In this document: piece by piece, positions 1 to 8,718 of the stretch | Layout of the letters: every line of letters starts with the position of its first letter | Position numbering within the stretch: the first letter of the stretch is position 1 | NCBI GenBank assembly: GCA_018883785.1 | Contig: JAHLFO010000154.1 | Coordinates: 1-36,216, forward strand | Length of the DNA: 36,216 bases | Source: Candidatus Bacteroides intestinipullorum | Lineage (GTDB): Bacteria; Bacteroidota; Bacteroidia; Bacteroidales; Bacteroidaceae | Direction: 5' to 3' | Position numbers and translations under genes: made by a program | The notes under the pieces: model-generated | Databases searched by the model: none | What the model was told of the DNA's origin: nothing | Seen by the model: the letters and a program-made list of their open reading frames with translations, nothing else

Positions 1-242
1 ACACCTACCGAATAGTGTATGTTGAGAGCCGGATACCAGGCAACGTCGGCGCAAAACAACATCTCGTCCGTCGCGCCACCCTGGCGGGCTTGGAGGTACA
101 TCACGGTCAGTGCGATGGAGAGCACCAGCAAGGCCGAAGCGCCCGTCACCATCACCGTGCGTATCTGTGAGATGTTGCGGCTCAACCAAAGGCCCAGCAA
201 CATCAGCAGGGGAATGAGAACAAATAATGATAAGAAGTTCAT
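1..242 (-). CDS. nuoM: NADH-quinone oxidoreductase subunit M, N-terminal fragment (cut by window edge)
   Basis: Only the first 80 or so codons are present; the gene continues past the left edge. It starts with ATG at 242 and reads MNFLSLFVLIPLLMLLGLWL, a hydrophobic first helix typical of the antiporter-like complex I subunits. A second hydrophobic stretch follows near residues 27-47. The identity rests mainly on position: it lies directly downstream of nuoL on the same strand, 60 bp after the nuoL stop, where nuoM normally sits. NuoM is one of the three Mrp-antiporter-like membrane subunits that move ions in complex I. NuoN is unlikely, because nuoM usually comes first after nuoL. Confidence 0.8.
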   Translation of the reverse strand, partial: MNFLSLFVLIPLLMLLGLWLSRNISQIRTVMVTGASALLVLSIALTVMYLQARQGGATDEMLFCADVAWYPALNIHYSVG

Positions 243-302
243 CTTATATGTTATTTAATAATTAGTGTTTCGATGTTAATTAAATCACTTGAGCCTTTGA
301 CC

Positions 303-2192
303 TTACAGCAGCAGAATCAGTATCAGTGCCAATACACCCAGCAGGAACACAAGCGCATACTGTTGTACGCGGCCGCTCTGCAACGTGCGGATGGAATCAC
401 TGCCTGCATTGGAGCTCCAAGCCAGGAAGTTGAAGAAGCCATCCACTACGTGGCGGTCCCACCAGGCGATAGGAGTGGAGATGCAGCGGAAGATGATCCG
501 GTGCGTGATGAACTGATAAATCTCGTCAATGTAGAAGCGGTGATAGGCTGCCGTCCACAAACCACGGAAGCGGCGGGCCAAAGCATCGGCCACGGGTTGC
601 TTCTCTTTGGCGTAGATGAATGTAGCCAGTGCGATGGCAACCACGGCTACCACGATGCTCGTGGCGGCTACGCTCCAATCCAAGTGGATTTCGTAGGCAT
701 GACCGTTGGAGGAAACAAATTCACCGAAAGGAATGAATCCGCCCACAACAGTTACCAGTGCCAGGAACATCAGCGGGAAGGACATCGACAAGGGGCTCTC
801 ATGCGGTGTGTGGGCAGCATGAAGTTCTTTGTTCTCTGTTCCCCAGAAAATACCGTAGTACAAGCGGAACATATAGAAAGCCGTCATGCCGGCAATAACG
901 GTCATGATCCAACCCATAGCCGGGCTGAACTGGAAGCAAGCCGTCAGAATCTCGTCCTTCGAGAAGAATCCGGAGAACGGCGGAATACCGGCGATGGCCA
1001 GACAGGCAATCAGGAAAGTGATGTGCGTGATGGGCATATACTTGCGCAAGCCTCCCATAGCCGACATCTCGTTGCTGTGTACGGCGTGGATGATGCTACC
1101 GGCACCAAGGAAGAGCAGGGCTTTGAACATGGCGTGTGTGAACAAGTGGAACATGCCGGCCATGTAGCCCAAACCACCGTGGTGAGGATCAGCGGCGAAG
1201 CAAACACCCAAGGCAACCATCATGAAACCAATCTGAGAAATGGTCGAGAAGGCGAGCACGCGTTTGATATCTGTCTGTACGCATGCGATGCTGGCTGCGA
1301 AGAAGGCTGTGAATGCACCTACGTAGGCCACGATGTGCAGCGTGGAAGGAGCGTACTCAATGAACAACGGGAACATGCGGGCCACCAGGTAAACACCGGC
1401 AACCACCATCGTAGCGGCATGGATCAAGGCGCTGACAGGCGTCGGGCCTTCCATGGCATCCGGCAACCAGATGTGCAACGGGAACATGGCACTCTTACCG
1501 GCACCACCGATGAACATCAGGCCCAGTGCCAGCGGAATCATGGCGGCACCGCCCTTGGCCAGCATCATCGTGTCAGGCTCGAAGGTGTAGGTACCGGCGA
1601 AGTAGCCGTAAATCAGGATGCCGATCAGGAAGCCCAGGTCGGCAAAGCGCGTTACGATGAATGCCTTCTTGGAGGCGGCGATGGCCGAAGGCTTCGTGTA
1701 GTAGAATCCGATCAACAGGTAGGAGGAGACACCCACCAACTCCCAGAACAAGTACATCTGGAAGATGTTAGTAGCCACCACCAGTCCCAGCATGGACATG
1801 GTGAACAGCGACAGGAAAGCATAGTAGCGTTGGAAACCTACTTCGCCTTTCATATAGCCGAATGAATAGATATGTACCATGAAAGATACCGTGCTGATGA
1901 CAATCAGCATCATCACGGAAATCGGGTCGAGCAGGATGCCCATGTCTATGCTCAGTCGCTCCGTGAAGGGCAACCAAGTGAAGTTGTAAGGCATCAATGT
2001 CTCAAATGTGCCGTCTGCCAGACGGGGGCTGCTGAAGTAGATGGCCGCCGTGGTGTAGGACAGCACCGTTACCGCACCCAGCACCACCGTGCCGATCAAG
2101 CCGGCCGTACGGTGTGACATCCATTTGCCTCCCAGACCGAGAGTCAGGAAAGAGAGGAACGGAAGCAGCAGGATAAGAATTGTATATTCCAT
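303..2192 (-). CDS. nuoL: NADH-quinone oxidoreductase subunit L
   Basis: The largest antiporter-like membrane subunit of complex I, about 629 aa and highly hydrophobic. The proton_antipo_M core is clear: motifs include FLFWELVGVSSYLLIGFYY-like residues in the central region, then PLHIWLPDAMEGPTPVSALI with the conserved Pro-Thr-Pro-Val-Ser-Ala-Leu-Ile-His and the following HAATMVVAGVYL. The C-terminal part ends in a run of Ile and Leu and should include the lateral helix and final TM helix. I place the start at the ATG at 2192; two codons earlier the frame has only a TTG. It lies 39 bp downstream of nuoK and 60 bp upstream of nuoM in the nuo operon. Inner membrane; ion translocation. Confidence 0.96.
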   Translation of the reverse strand: MEYTILILLLPFLSFLTLGLGGKWMSHRTAGLIGTVVLGAVTVLSYTTAAIYFSSPRLADGTFETLMPYNFTWLPFTERLSIDMGILLDPISVMMLIVISTVSFMVHIYSFGYMKGEVGFQRYYAFLSLFTMSMLGLVVATNIFQMYLFWELVGVSSYLLIGFYYTKPSAIAASKKAFIVTRFADLGFLIGILIYGYFAGTYTFEPDTMMLAKGGAAMIPLALGLMFIGGAGKSAMFPLHIWLPDAMEGPTPVSALIHAATMVVAGVYLVARMFPLFIEYAPSTLHIVAYVGAFTAFFAASIACVQTDIKRVLAFSTISQIGFMMVALGVCFAADPHHGGLGYMAGMFHLFTHAMFKALLFLGAGSIIHAVHSNEMSAMGGLRKYMPITHITFLIACLAIAGIPPFSGFFSKDEILTACFQFSPAMGWIMTVIAGMTAFYMFRLYYGIFWGTENKELHAAHTPHESPLSMSFPLMFLALVTVVGGFIPFGEFVSSNGHAYEIHLDWSVAATSIVVAVVAIALATFIYAKEKQPVADALARRFRGLWTAAYHRFYIDEIYQFITHRIIFRCISTPIAWWDRHVVDGFFNFLAWSSNAGSDSIRTLQSGRVQQYALVFLLGVLALILILLL

Positions 2193-2231
2193 ATTCAAAT
2201 TTCTGTTATTAGTTTTTCACTTCAATTGATA

Positions 2232-2540
2232 TTACCACTTCAACTCCTCCAAGCGGTTCACCTGGATGCTGCGTATGTTACGGTAGATGTTAATCATGAT
2301 GGCTATCGCGATGGCCGTCTCTGCTGCGGCGATGGCAATGGCAAAGAGGGCAAAGAAATAGCCTTCCAGCATACCAGGGAACAGATAACGGTTGAACACT
2401 GCGAAGTTGATGTCTGTAGCGTTCAGGATCAACTCAATCGAAATAAGCATGTGCAGCGTGTTGCGCCGGGTGAAGAACCCGTAGACACCTGCAAAAAGCA
2501 TGATAGTCGAAACTATCAGATAAAATTCCAAATGTACCAT
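2232..2540 (-). CDS. nuoK: NADH-quinone oxidoreductase subunit K
   Basis: A 102-aa membrane protein of the usual NuoK length with three hydrophobic segments. The segment MLISIELILNATDINFAVF contains the buried Glu (SIELILNA) that is conserved in NuoK and is part of the proton path. A second acidic site is in the following helix (FALFAIAIAAAETAIAIAI). The start is ATG at 2540, 8 bp after the nuoJ stop, consistent with tight operon packing. Sits between nuoJ and nuoL. Confidence 0.95.
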   Translation of the reverse strand: MVHLEFYLIVSTIMLFAGVYGFFTRRNTLHMLISIELILNATDINFAVFNRYLFPGMLEGYFFALFAIAIAAAETAIAIAIMINIYRNIRSIQVNRLEELKW

Positions 2541-2548
2541 GGCTATGT

Positions 2549-3061
2549 TTATCTTTTACGTGCGATTAACAATCCGCCGATGATGCACGCCAGCAACAGG
2601 ATGCTGACCGCCTCGAACGGCAATAAATACCCGTATTTGTCACTGCTTAACATGAGCGTACCGATCTCCTTGAATCCGGTCTCGGCATATTCAATGTCGG
2701 TCGGGGCCAGGAATTTGTGCTTCAGCAGTACGAACAATACGATAACAGCTCCTGCCAGTGTGGTTCCCAAGGCGGCCCAGAAACGGCTCTTCTTCAGTTT
2801 CTGGAACTTGGCTCCCTCGCCGCTGGTCAGGAAGATGGAGAATACGTAGAGCACGACGACACCTCCGGCATAGACCATGATTTGTACGGAACCGAGGAAC
2901 GTATATCCCAGCAGGAAATAGAGCCCTGCCGTGCCGAACAGTACGAACAGCAAGTAAGTGGCCGCGCGCACAATGCGGTTGGTGGTCACCGTCAGGATGG
3001 AAAATACGGCGATGAAGGCCGCAAGGAAGTAGAAAACTACTGTTTCGAGAGTTATTTCCAT
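2549..3061 (-). CDS. nuoJ: NADH-quinone oxidoreductase subunit J
   Basis: A 170-aa protein with about five hydrophobic helices. The motif FLLGYTFLGSVQIMVYAGGV is the signature NuoJ region (the helix that changes conformation in the complex I cycle), with the conserved VQIMVYAGG. The ATG at 3061 follows the nuoI stop by 12 bp. Inner-membrane subunit forming the link between the quinone site and the antiporter subunits. Confidence 0.95.
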   Translation of the reverse strand: MEITLETVVFYFLAAFIAVFSILTVTTNRIVRAATYLLFVLFGTAGLYFLLGYTFLGSVQIMVYAGGVVVLYVFSIFLTSGEGAKFQKLKKSRFWAALGTTLAGAVIVLFVLLKHKFLAPTDIEYAETGFKEIGTLMLSSDKYGYLLPFEAVSILLLACIIGGLLIARKR

Positions 3062-3073
3062 GTCTATAAGTGC

Positions 3074-3565
3074 TTATTGCTTATTAGTAATTTCTTTTTT
3101 CTTCTCTTCGACGTGGCTGCCCGGATGGTTCAACGTCAGAATCAGTTTGGAGCGGTCAAAAACGGCATGCTCGAAGTTTTGGTCGAACGTGATGGCATTA
3201 TGCGGACAGGCGTTGACGCACAGTTGGCAGAAGATGCACGAGCCCAGATTGTACTCATACTTGGCCAGTATTTTTTTCTTCTTGCCATCTTCGGTCGTAA
3301 TGGTCTCGCTCGTCACTTTGATGGTGCCGTTGGGGCAGGCCATCTGGCAAAGGCCGCAGGCGATGCAGTGGTGCTCGTTGTTCTCGTTGTGGGGCATGGT
3401 CAGCGTCCCGCGGAAACGGTCGAACATCTTCAGTTCCTTTCGGTTCTCAGGATATTGTTCCGTCACTTTCTTCGTGAAGAATTCACGCATGGTCGTCTTC
3501 AGGCCGATGCACAGGCTGCGCACCCCCTTAGACAACCCACTGAAATATGTATCTTTTTCTTCCAT
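3074..3565 (-). CDS. nuoI: NADH-quinone oxidoreductase subunit I (2x[4Fe-4S] ferredoxin)
   Basis: Peripheral-arm subunit carrying clusters N6a and N6b. Two classical ferredoxin motifs are visible: CIACGLCQMACP (Cys 67, 70, 73, 77) and CIFCQLCVNACP (Cys 110, 113, 116, 120), numbered from the ATG at 3565. An in-frame GTG three codons earlier (3574) is possible, but the ATG is preferred. The N-terminal 40 residues form the amphipathic segment that sits on the membrane. It is 163 aa long and lies 12 bp from nuoJ and 21 bp from nuoH. Electrons pass through it to NuoB. In enzymes lacking NuoEFG this subunit is a likely docking point for the electron donor; that is inference. Confidence 0.95.
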   Translation of the reverse strand: MEEKDTYFSGLSKGVRSLCIGLKTTMREFFTKKVTEQYPENRKELKMFDRFRGTLTMPHNENNEHHCIACGLCQMACPNGTIKVTSETITTEDGKKKKILAKYEYNLGSCIFCQLCVNACPHNAITFDQNFEHAVFDRSKLILTLNHPGSHVEEKKKEITNKQ

Positions 3566-3586
3566 AATAGTCACAAACTTTGGGGG

Positions 3587-4663
3587 TTAAAAGTGTAATC
3601 CGAGGGTGGCTACCAGTGCCATGAGCAACAGGTTGACCATCGAGATCGGTACTAAGTATTTCCATTCCAGCTTCAGGATCTGGTCGATTCGCAGACGGGG
3701 GAATGTCCAGCGCATCCACATCATCAGGAACACTACAAAGAATGCCTTGGCAAAGAACCAGACAAGGCCGGGGATGTAGTCCATCACCATGTTGAAACCA
3801 TCCAGTCCGGGGATGTGCAACGGCATCCAGCCGCCCAGGAACACGGTAGCGGCGATGGCCGACACGATGAACAGGTTCAAATATTCGGCCAGGTAGAAGA
3901 ATCCGAAGTGCATACCGCTGTATTCGGTGTGGTAACCGGCGGTCAGCTCACTTTCTGCCTCAGGCAAGTCGAATGGGCCGCGGTTACACTCTGCATTGCT
4001 GGCAATCAGGTAGATGATGAAAGCGATGATGGCGGGAATATGTCCCTTGAAGATCAACCATCCGTCAGCCTGGCCGCCTACGATTTCAGAAATCTGCATA
4101 GTGCCAGTCAGGACAACCATTGTCAGGATGCTCAAACCCGCGGAAAGTTCATAACTGATGATCTGGGCGCCGCTACGCATGGCTCCGATGAGGGAGTACT
4201 TGCTGTTTGAGCTCCAGCCGGCCAACAAGATACCTACCACGCCGATACTGGATGCGGCCATCACGAAGAATATGCCGACGTTGAAGTCCAACACCTCCAT
4301 GCCTTTGTTCATGGGCAGGCAGGCAAAGGTCAGGAAGGAAGCCAGCAACACCATGTAGGGTGCCAGGTTATAAAGGAATTTGTCTACGGTCTTTGGCGTG
4401 AAGATTTCTTTGGTCAGCATCTTCAGTACGTCGCAAATCACTTGGATGGTTCCGTAAGGGCCCACACGCATCGGGCCAAGGCGGCACTGGAAGAAACCGC
4501 ATATCTTGCGCTCCATGTAAATCAACAGGATGGCAAGGATGGCATACATCAGCACGATGCATACTCCTACTACTACACACTCGATGAAGATGGCCAGGCC
4601 CTCGGGCATGACGGATGTCAGCATCTGGTGTATCCAGCTTGATACAATACTAAAATCGAACAT
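3587..4663 (-). CDS. nuoH: NADH-quinone oxidoreductase subunit H
   Basis: A 358-aa polytopic membrane subunit that, with NuoB and NuoD, forms the quinone-binding chamber. Recognisable family segments are [20 protein letters not shown] (the conserved ERK...R.GP loop), [17 protein letters not shown] and [20 protein letters not shown], the acidic loop lining the quinone channel. Eight or so hydrophobic helices can be counted. The ATG at 4663 lies 40 bp after the nuoCD stop. Its direct succession to nuoCD, with no nuoE, nuoF or nuoG between, is the notable point about this operon. Confidence 0.96.
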   Translation of the reverse strand: MFDFSIVSSWIHQMLTSVMPEGLAIFIECVVVGVCIVLMYAILAILLIYMERKICGFFQCRLGPMRVGPYGTIQVICDVLKMLTKEIFTPKTVDKFLYNLAPYMVLLASFLTFACLPMNKGMEVLDFNVGIFFVMAASSIGVVGILLAGWSSNSKYSLIGAMRSGAQIISYELSAGLSILTMVVLTGTMQISEIVGGQADGWLIFKGHIPAIIAFIIYLIASNAECNRGPFDLPEAESELTAGYHTEYSGMHFGFFYLAEYLNLFIVSAIAATVFLGGWMPLHIPGLDGFNMVMDYIPGLVWFFAKAFFVVFLMMWMRWTFPRLRIDQILKLEWKYLVPISMVNLLLMALVATLGLHF

Positions 4664-4703
4664 CTTTTAACGTATTAATATGATTAAAGTGCTAATGTAT
4701 TCA

Positions 4704-6296
4704 TTATCTGTCTATATCGGGGATGATGTAGTCCAGTGTGCCACTGATGGCTATCAGGTCGGCAATCTTGGCGCCTCGGCAAAGCGTGTCCAATGTGCCT
4801 ACGAGAGGCAGACCTGTCGAACGATAGTGCAGGCGGTAAGGTGTCTTGTCGCCCTTGCTCTCCAAGTACACACCGAATTCGCCACGACTGCCTTCCACGG
4901 CTGCGTAGTATGAGCCTTCCGGCACGCGGATGATGGGCTTCATCTTCTCTTGGTAAGGACCTTCGGGGATGTTGTCTATCAACTGCTCGATGATGTGGAG
5001 GCTCTCCAGGATTTCGTCCATACGGACCATGAGGCGGGCCATGCAGTCGCCTTCCGTGTAAGTGATTTCCTTGAAGTCCACCTTGTCATACACGCCATAG
5101 GGGATGCGCTTGCGCACGTCGCAAGCCCAGCCGCTGGCACGTCCCGTACCGCCGGTGGCACCAAAGGAGATGGCATCTTCGCGGCTCAGTACGCCCACGC
5201 CTTTCAGACGCTGCTGCACGATGACATTGTTGATGAACACGTCGAAGTATTCTTGGAGGTTATGGCGCATGTAGGGGATGAACTCCTTCACGCGGTGTAC
5301 GAAGTTCGGATGGATGTCGGCCTGTACGCCGCCGATGGTATTGTAGTTCAGGATGAGACGTCCGCCACAAGTCTCTTCGAAGATGTCGAGCACTTTTTCA
5401 CGGTCGCGGAAGCCGTAGAGGAAGGCGGTTGTGGCACCCATGTCCTGACAGAGGCAGGCAAAGTACAGGATGTGCGAGTCGATACGTTGCAATTCGTCCA
5501 TGATGGTGCGGATGTATTGCACGCGTTCGCTCACTTCCACGCCCATGGCTTGCTCGATGCACATGCACAGGGCATGGCGGCTCTGCATGGCGCCCAGGTA
5601 GTCCAGACGGTCGGTCAGGGCCAGAGTCTGCGGGTAGGTGAGGCTCTCGTTCATCTTCTCGATGCCGCGGTGGATGTATCCGCAGTTGGGGTCAACCTTC
5701 CGGATGATTTCACCGTCCAGCGACACGCGTAGACGAAGCACACCGTGCGTAGAGGGGTGCTGAGGGCCGATGTTTACTACATATTCTTCGTTGGTGAAGA
5801 TTTCGTTTGTCTTTTCTTTCACGCCACCGTCGGACGTTTCGTCCAGTTCGCTGGTCACGTCGATGGTCTCTTCGTTATCCATGCGCAAGGGATTCTCCTT
5901 GGCGGGGTCATTGTCCTTGCGGAAAGGATAACCTACCCAGTCACTGCGCAGGAACAGGCGGCGCATGTCCGGATGGCCGATGAACACGATGCCGAAGAAG
6001 TCGTAGGCTTCGCGTTCGGGCAGGTCGGCGCCTTTCCAAATATCGGTAACGGTGGGCACTTCGGGATGCTCGCGGTTCAAGGTAGATGTCTTCACCACCA
6101 TTCTTTCCTGGGTAGTGGTGGATTCCAAGTGGTAAACCACGCCCAGGCCGCGCAGGGTGCCTTCCGCGTCTTTCTCATCGGGGATTCCCCAGTCCATGCC
6201 GGTCAGGCTTCTCAGGAAGTCCATTTGCTTTTCCTTGCGCAGGCGCACCATGGTGCTGTGCAGCTCTTCCGGTTTTACGTATATCGTATTTTCCAT
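4704..6296 (-). CDS. nuoCD: Fused NADH-quinone oxidoreductase subunit C/D
   Basis: A 530-aa fusion. Residues 1-130 are NuoC: REAYDFFGIVFIGHPDMRRL followed by SDWVGYPFRKD is the 30-kDa subunit signature. Residues about 131-170 are a charged linker. Residues about 171-530 are NuoD, opening with VVNIGPQHPSTHGVLRL and including the conserved His/Tyr region that contacts the quinone head group, and ending DYIIPDIDR. NuoD descends from the large subunit of NiFe hydrogenases but has lost the nickel-binding cysteines. Start ATG at 6296, 3 bp after the nuoB stop. C/D fusions occur in enterobacteria and Bacteroides. Confidence 0.96.
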   Translation of the reverse strand: MENTIYVKPEELHSTMVRLRKEKQMDFLRSLTGMDWGIPDEKDAEGTLRGLGVVYHLESTTTQERMVVKTSTLNREHPEVPTVTDIWKGADLPEREAYDFFGIVFIGHPDMRRLFLRSDWVGYPFRKDNDPAKENPLRMDNEETIDVTSELDETSDGGVKEKTNEIFTNEEYVVNIGPQHPSTHGVLRLRVSLDGEIIRKVDPNCGYIHRGIEKMNESLTYPQTLALTDRLDYLGAMQSRHALCMCIEQAMGVEVSERVQYIRTIMDELQRIDSHILYFACLCQDMGATTAFLYGFRDREKVLDIFEETCGGRLILNYNTIGGVQADIHPNFVHRVKEFIPYMRHNLQEYFDVFINNVIVQQRLKGVGVLSREDAISFGATGGTGRASGWACDVRKRIPYGVYDKVDFKEITYTEGDCMARLMVRMDEILESLHIIEQLIDNIPEGPYQEKMKPIIRVPEGSYYAAVEGSRGEFGVYLESKGDKTPYRLHYRSTGLPLVGTLDTLCRGAKIADLIAISGTLDYIIPDIDR

Positions 6297-6299
6297 ATC

Positions 6300-6887
6300 T
6301 TATTCTTCTGTTTCCTTTTCTTTTCTGTTAACTCCTCCGAAAAACTTTTCGATCTTGACCTTGCGCTGCAATTGCATCATGCCATACAGAAAAGCTTCGG
6401 GACGTGGCGGGCAGCCGGGTACATAGACGTCTACCGGAAGAATCTGGTCCACACCTTGTACGACGTGGTAGGATTTTCGGAAAGGACCGCCGCTCACGGC
6501 GCATCCACCCACAGCTACCACATACTTCGGGTCAGCCATCTGGTCGTACAGACGTTTCAGCACGGGTGCCATTTTGTAGGTGATGGTGCCGTTCACCAGA
6601 ATGACGTCGGCTTGGCGGGGACTGTTACGGGTTACCTCGAAGCCGAAGCGCGCCATGTCATAACGGGCAGAAGCCACGGCCATGAACTCAATACCGCAGC
6701 AGCTCGTGGCGAACGTCAACGGCCACAGTGAATTGCTTCGTCCCCAGTCGATAAGGTCATCCAAGGCACCTACCATGACGTTGGCGCCACCGGCATTCAA
6801 CTCTTGGATCAGTTTTTCCAGGGTTTCGTTGTCCTGAAACTCTTCGTAGGGGATAGACTTGATTTTGGGTCTTTTTGTTACTTCCAT
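6300..6887 (-). CDS. nuoB: NADH-quinone oxidoreductase subunit B (cluster N2)
   Basis: A 195-aa subunit that holds the terminal [4Fe-4S] cluster N2 next to the quinone. The four ligands are visible: the unusual adjacent pair Cys63-Cys64 ([10 protein letters not shown]), Cys129 (VGGCAVSGG) and Cys159 (VPGCPPRPE). The protein starts at ATG 6887, overlapping the end of nuoA by 10 bases, and ends 3 bp before nuoCD, so translation is probably coupled. The highly charged C-terminal tail is ordinary for the family. Confidence 0.97.
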   Translation of the reverse strand: MEVTKRPKIKSIPYEEFQDNETLEKLIQELNAGGANVMVGALDDLIDWGRSNSLWPLTFATSCCGIEFMAVASARYDMARFGFEVTRNSPRQADVILVNGTITYKMAPVLKRLYDQMADPKYVVAVGGCAVSGGPFRKSYHVVQGVDQILPVDVYVPGCPPRPEAFLYGMMQLQRKVKIEKFFGGVNRKEKETEE

Positions 6888-7228
6888 TCCAAAGCTCCTT
6901 TCTTCCAGGCGTATGCAAGACCCAGAACTAAGATAAACAAGAAAAACAATACACTACACAATCCGGCAACGCCCAATTCGGCGGTGACGACCGCCCACGG
7001 GAAGAGGAACACGGTCTCGACCTCGAACATCAGGAACAAGATGGCAAACAGGTAGTAACCCACGTGGAATTGCATCCAAGTCTTACCGCGCGTGGGGATA
7101 CCACACTCGTAAGGCTCCATCTTCTGCGGATTGTAGGAACGGGGCGCTATCGCATTGGCTATCACGACAACGAGTCCCACAAAGATGAGGGCCGTCAGCA
7201 CGACGGTGACTAAAAAAATGAAATTCAT
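6878..7228 (-). CDS. nuoA: NADH-quinone oxidoreductase subunit A
   Basis: First gene of the complex I operon: 116 aa with three hydrophobic helices. The loop [20 protein letters not shown] holds the family's conserved Glu-Cys-Gly; the next helix, [20 protein letters not shown], has the conserved Phe-Glu-Val-Glu. Start ATG at 7228. No gene lies between it and trkA (143 bp), and a candidate promoter is found in that gap. Confidence 0.95.
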   Translation of the reverse strand: MNFIFLVTVVLTALIFVGLVVVIANAIAPRSYNPQKMEPYECGIPTRGKTWMQFHVGYYLFAILFLMFEVETVFLFPWAVVTAELGVAGLCSVLFFLFILVLGLAYAWKKGALEWK

Positions 7229-7297
7229 AAATCTATAAGATTTTGTTCATATATATAATGTGTAATAATTGCTTGTTTTTCATTTTCTAACAGTTTG

Positions 7298-7305
7298 CAA
7301 AGATA
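7298..7305 (-). promoter_or_regulatory. Candidate -7 box for the nuo operon
   Basis: On the minus strand the sequence reads TATCTTTG, an exact match to the Bacteroides -7 motif TAnnTTTG, about 70 bp upstream of the nuoA start. A TTTG -33 box at the normal distance of 19-21 bp is not present (the nearest is about 29 bp away), so only the -7 element is convincing. The rest of the 143-bp gap is AT-rich with nothing else recognisable. Confidence 0.5.
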
Positions 7306-7371
7306 CAAACATCTATCTGTCCGTTTGCTATCTCCAAATGACAAAAATGGTTGATTTTACATGTTTTTACA

Positions 7372-8712
7372 CTAATTAAAAAACTTTTCTATCTTCTTTA
7401 TCATCATGCTGAGGCAGAATACCACCACATGGTCGCCTGGCTGGATGAGGGTGTCGCCCATTACTACCACGCCTTCGCCGTTGCGTATCAACCCGCCGAT
7501 AGTCATGCCTTTGGGCAATCCCAAGTCTTTCACGGGGTGTTTTGTGATCAGTGAGCCGGCTTTTACGGTGAACTCTGCCACATCGGCATTGGCAAAGGTC
7601 AGGCACTTCACGTTGCTGACGTCCGCATCGAGCATCATCTGGTAGATGTGGCTGGCGGTGATCATCTTCTTGTTGATAACCGATCCGATGTCCAGGCTTT
7701 CGGCCATGCCGATGTAGTCGATGTTTTCCACTTCGGCCACCGTCTTGTTCACGCCCATGCGTTTGGCGGCCAGACAGGCCAGGATGTTGGTTTCCGAGTT
7801 TCCCGTCAGCGCTACGAAAGCATCCGTATTCTTCAATCCTTCCTCAACCAGCAGGTCCATGTCGCGGCCGTCTCCGTTGATGATCATTGTTTTGTCGTCC
7901 AGCAGTTCGGTGAGGCGGTTGCAACGGTTCAGGTCGTTGTCCACAATCTTCACCTGCATGTAGTCGGGGACGTATTGCGCCGTGCGTACGGCAATGCGGC
8001 TTCCGCCCATGATCATGACGTTGCGCACGTCCACGTAGTCTTCCTTGCCGGTCACCTTGCGCACATAGGGCAAGTATTTGCGGGTGGTGGTGAAGTAGAC
8101 GATGTCGTTCAGGCGGATGGCGTCGTCACCTCGGGGAATTAACGTCTCGTTGCCTCGCTTGATGGCCACGATATGGTAGGGCAGGGTAGGACCGCCCAAT
8201 TTATAGAGGGGCACATCCAGGATTTCAGCTTTCTCGCGCATCTTGGTGCCTATCAGGATGAGGGCGCCGCCGTAGAATTCCCACCATTGCCTGACCCAGC
8301 TCATGCGGATGGAAGAAACGATTTCTTTGGCCGCCAGCATTTCCGGATAAATCAGGGAATCCACCCCCAGCTTATGGAAGAAGTCTTTGTTGCGGGGCAA
8401 GAGGTATTCATAGTTGTCTATGCGGGCAACGGTCTTTTGGGCTCCCAGGTTGCTGGCCAGCATACAGGCCGTCATATTGCGGCTTTCATCGGGGGTTACG
8501 GCAATGAAGAGGTCGGCATCATGGGTTCCCACGTCTTCCAGTCCTTTGATGGAAGTGGGTGAAGCGACTACCGTCATCAAGTCGAAGTTAGAACTGAGCG
8601 TGCTGAGTCTCTCTTCGTCATCATCCATCAAGATGATGTTTTGTTTCTCGCGTGAGAGCAATTTGGCTAAGTGGGTGCCTACAGCGCCAGCACCTGCAAT
8701 GATTATTTTCAC
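7372..8712 (-). CDS. trkA: Trk potassium uptake system peripheral protein TrkA
   Basis: A 446-aa cytoplasmic NAD-binding regulator that gates the TrkH potassium channel. It contains the usual duplicated architecture: RCK_N domain 1 with the Rossmann glycine motif at residues 7-12 (GAGAVG), acidic Asp at the end of strand 2 (ILMDDDEERL), TrkA_C domain near 150-220, then a second RCK_N (VMIMGGSRIA at about 232-241) and a second TrkA_C at the end. Length is standard. It starts 6 bp after the dxs stop, so it is co-transcribed with dxs. No trkH follows: the next gene on this strand is nuoA. In other Bacteroides I recall trkH next to trkA, but I cannot confirm that here. Confidence 0.95.
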   Translation of the reverse strand: MKIIIAGAGAVGTHLAKLLSREKQNIILMDDDEERLSTLSSNFDLMTVVASPTSIKGLEDVGTHDADLFIAVTPDESRNMTACMLASNLGAQKTVARIDNYEYLLPRNKDFFHKLGVDSLIYPEMLAAKEIVSSIRMSWVRQWWEFYGGALILIGTKMREKAEILDVPLYKLGGPTLPYHIVAIKRGNETLIPRGDDAIRLNDIVYFTTTRKYLPYVRKVTGKEDYVDVRNVMIMGGSRIAVRTAQYVPDYMQVKIVDNDLNRCNRLTELLDDKTMIINGDGRDMDLLVEEGLKNTDAFVALTGNSETNILACLAAKRMGVNKTVAEVENIDYIGMAESLDIGSVINKKMITASHIYQMMLDADVSNVKCLTFANADVAEFTVKAGSLITKHPVKDLGLPKGMTIGGLIRNGEGVVVMGDTLIQPGDHVVVFCLSMMIKKIEKFFN

Positions 8713-8718
8713 GATTCC

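Noticed and set aside
273..1865. A 530-codon open frame on the plus strand opposite nuoL
   Set aside because: The protein is low-complexity in His, Gln and Glu with no domain; it mirrors nuoL's codon pattern on the other strand.
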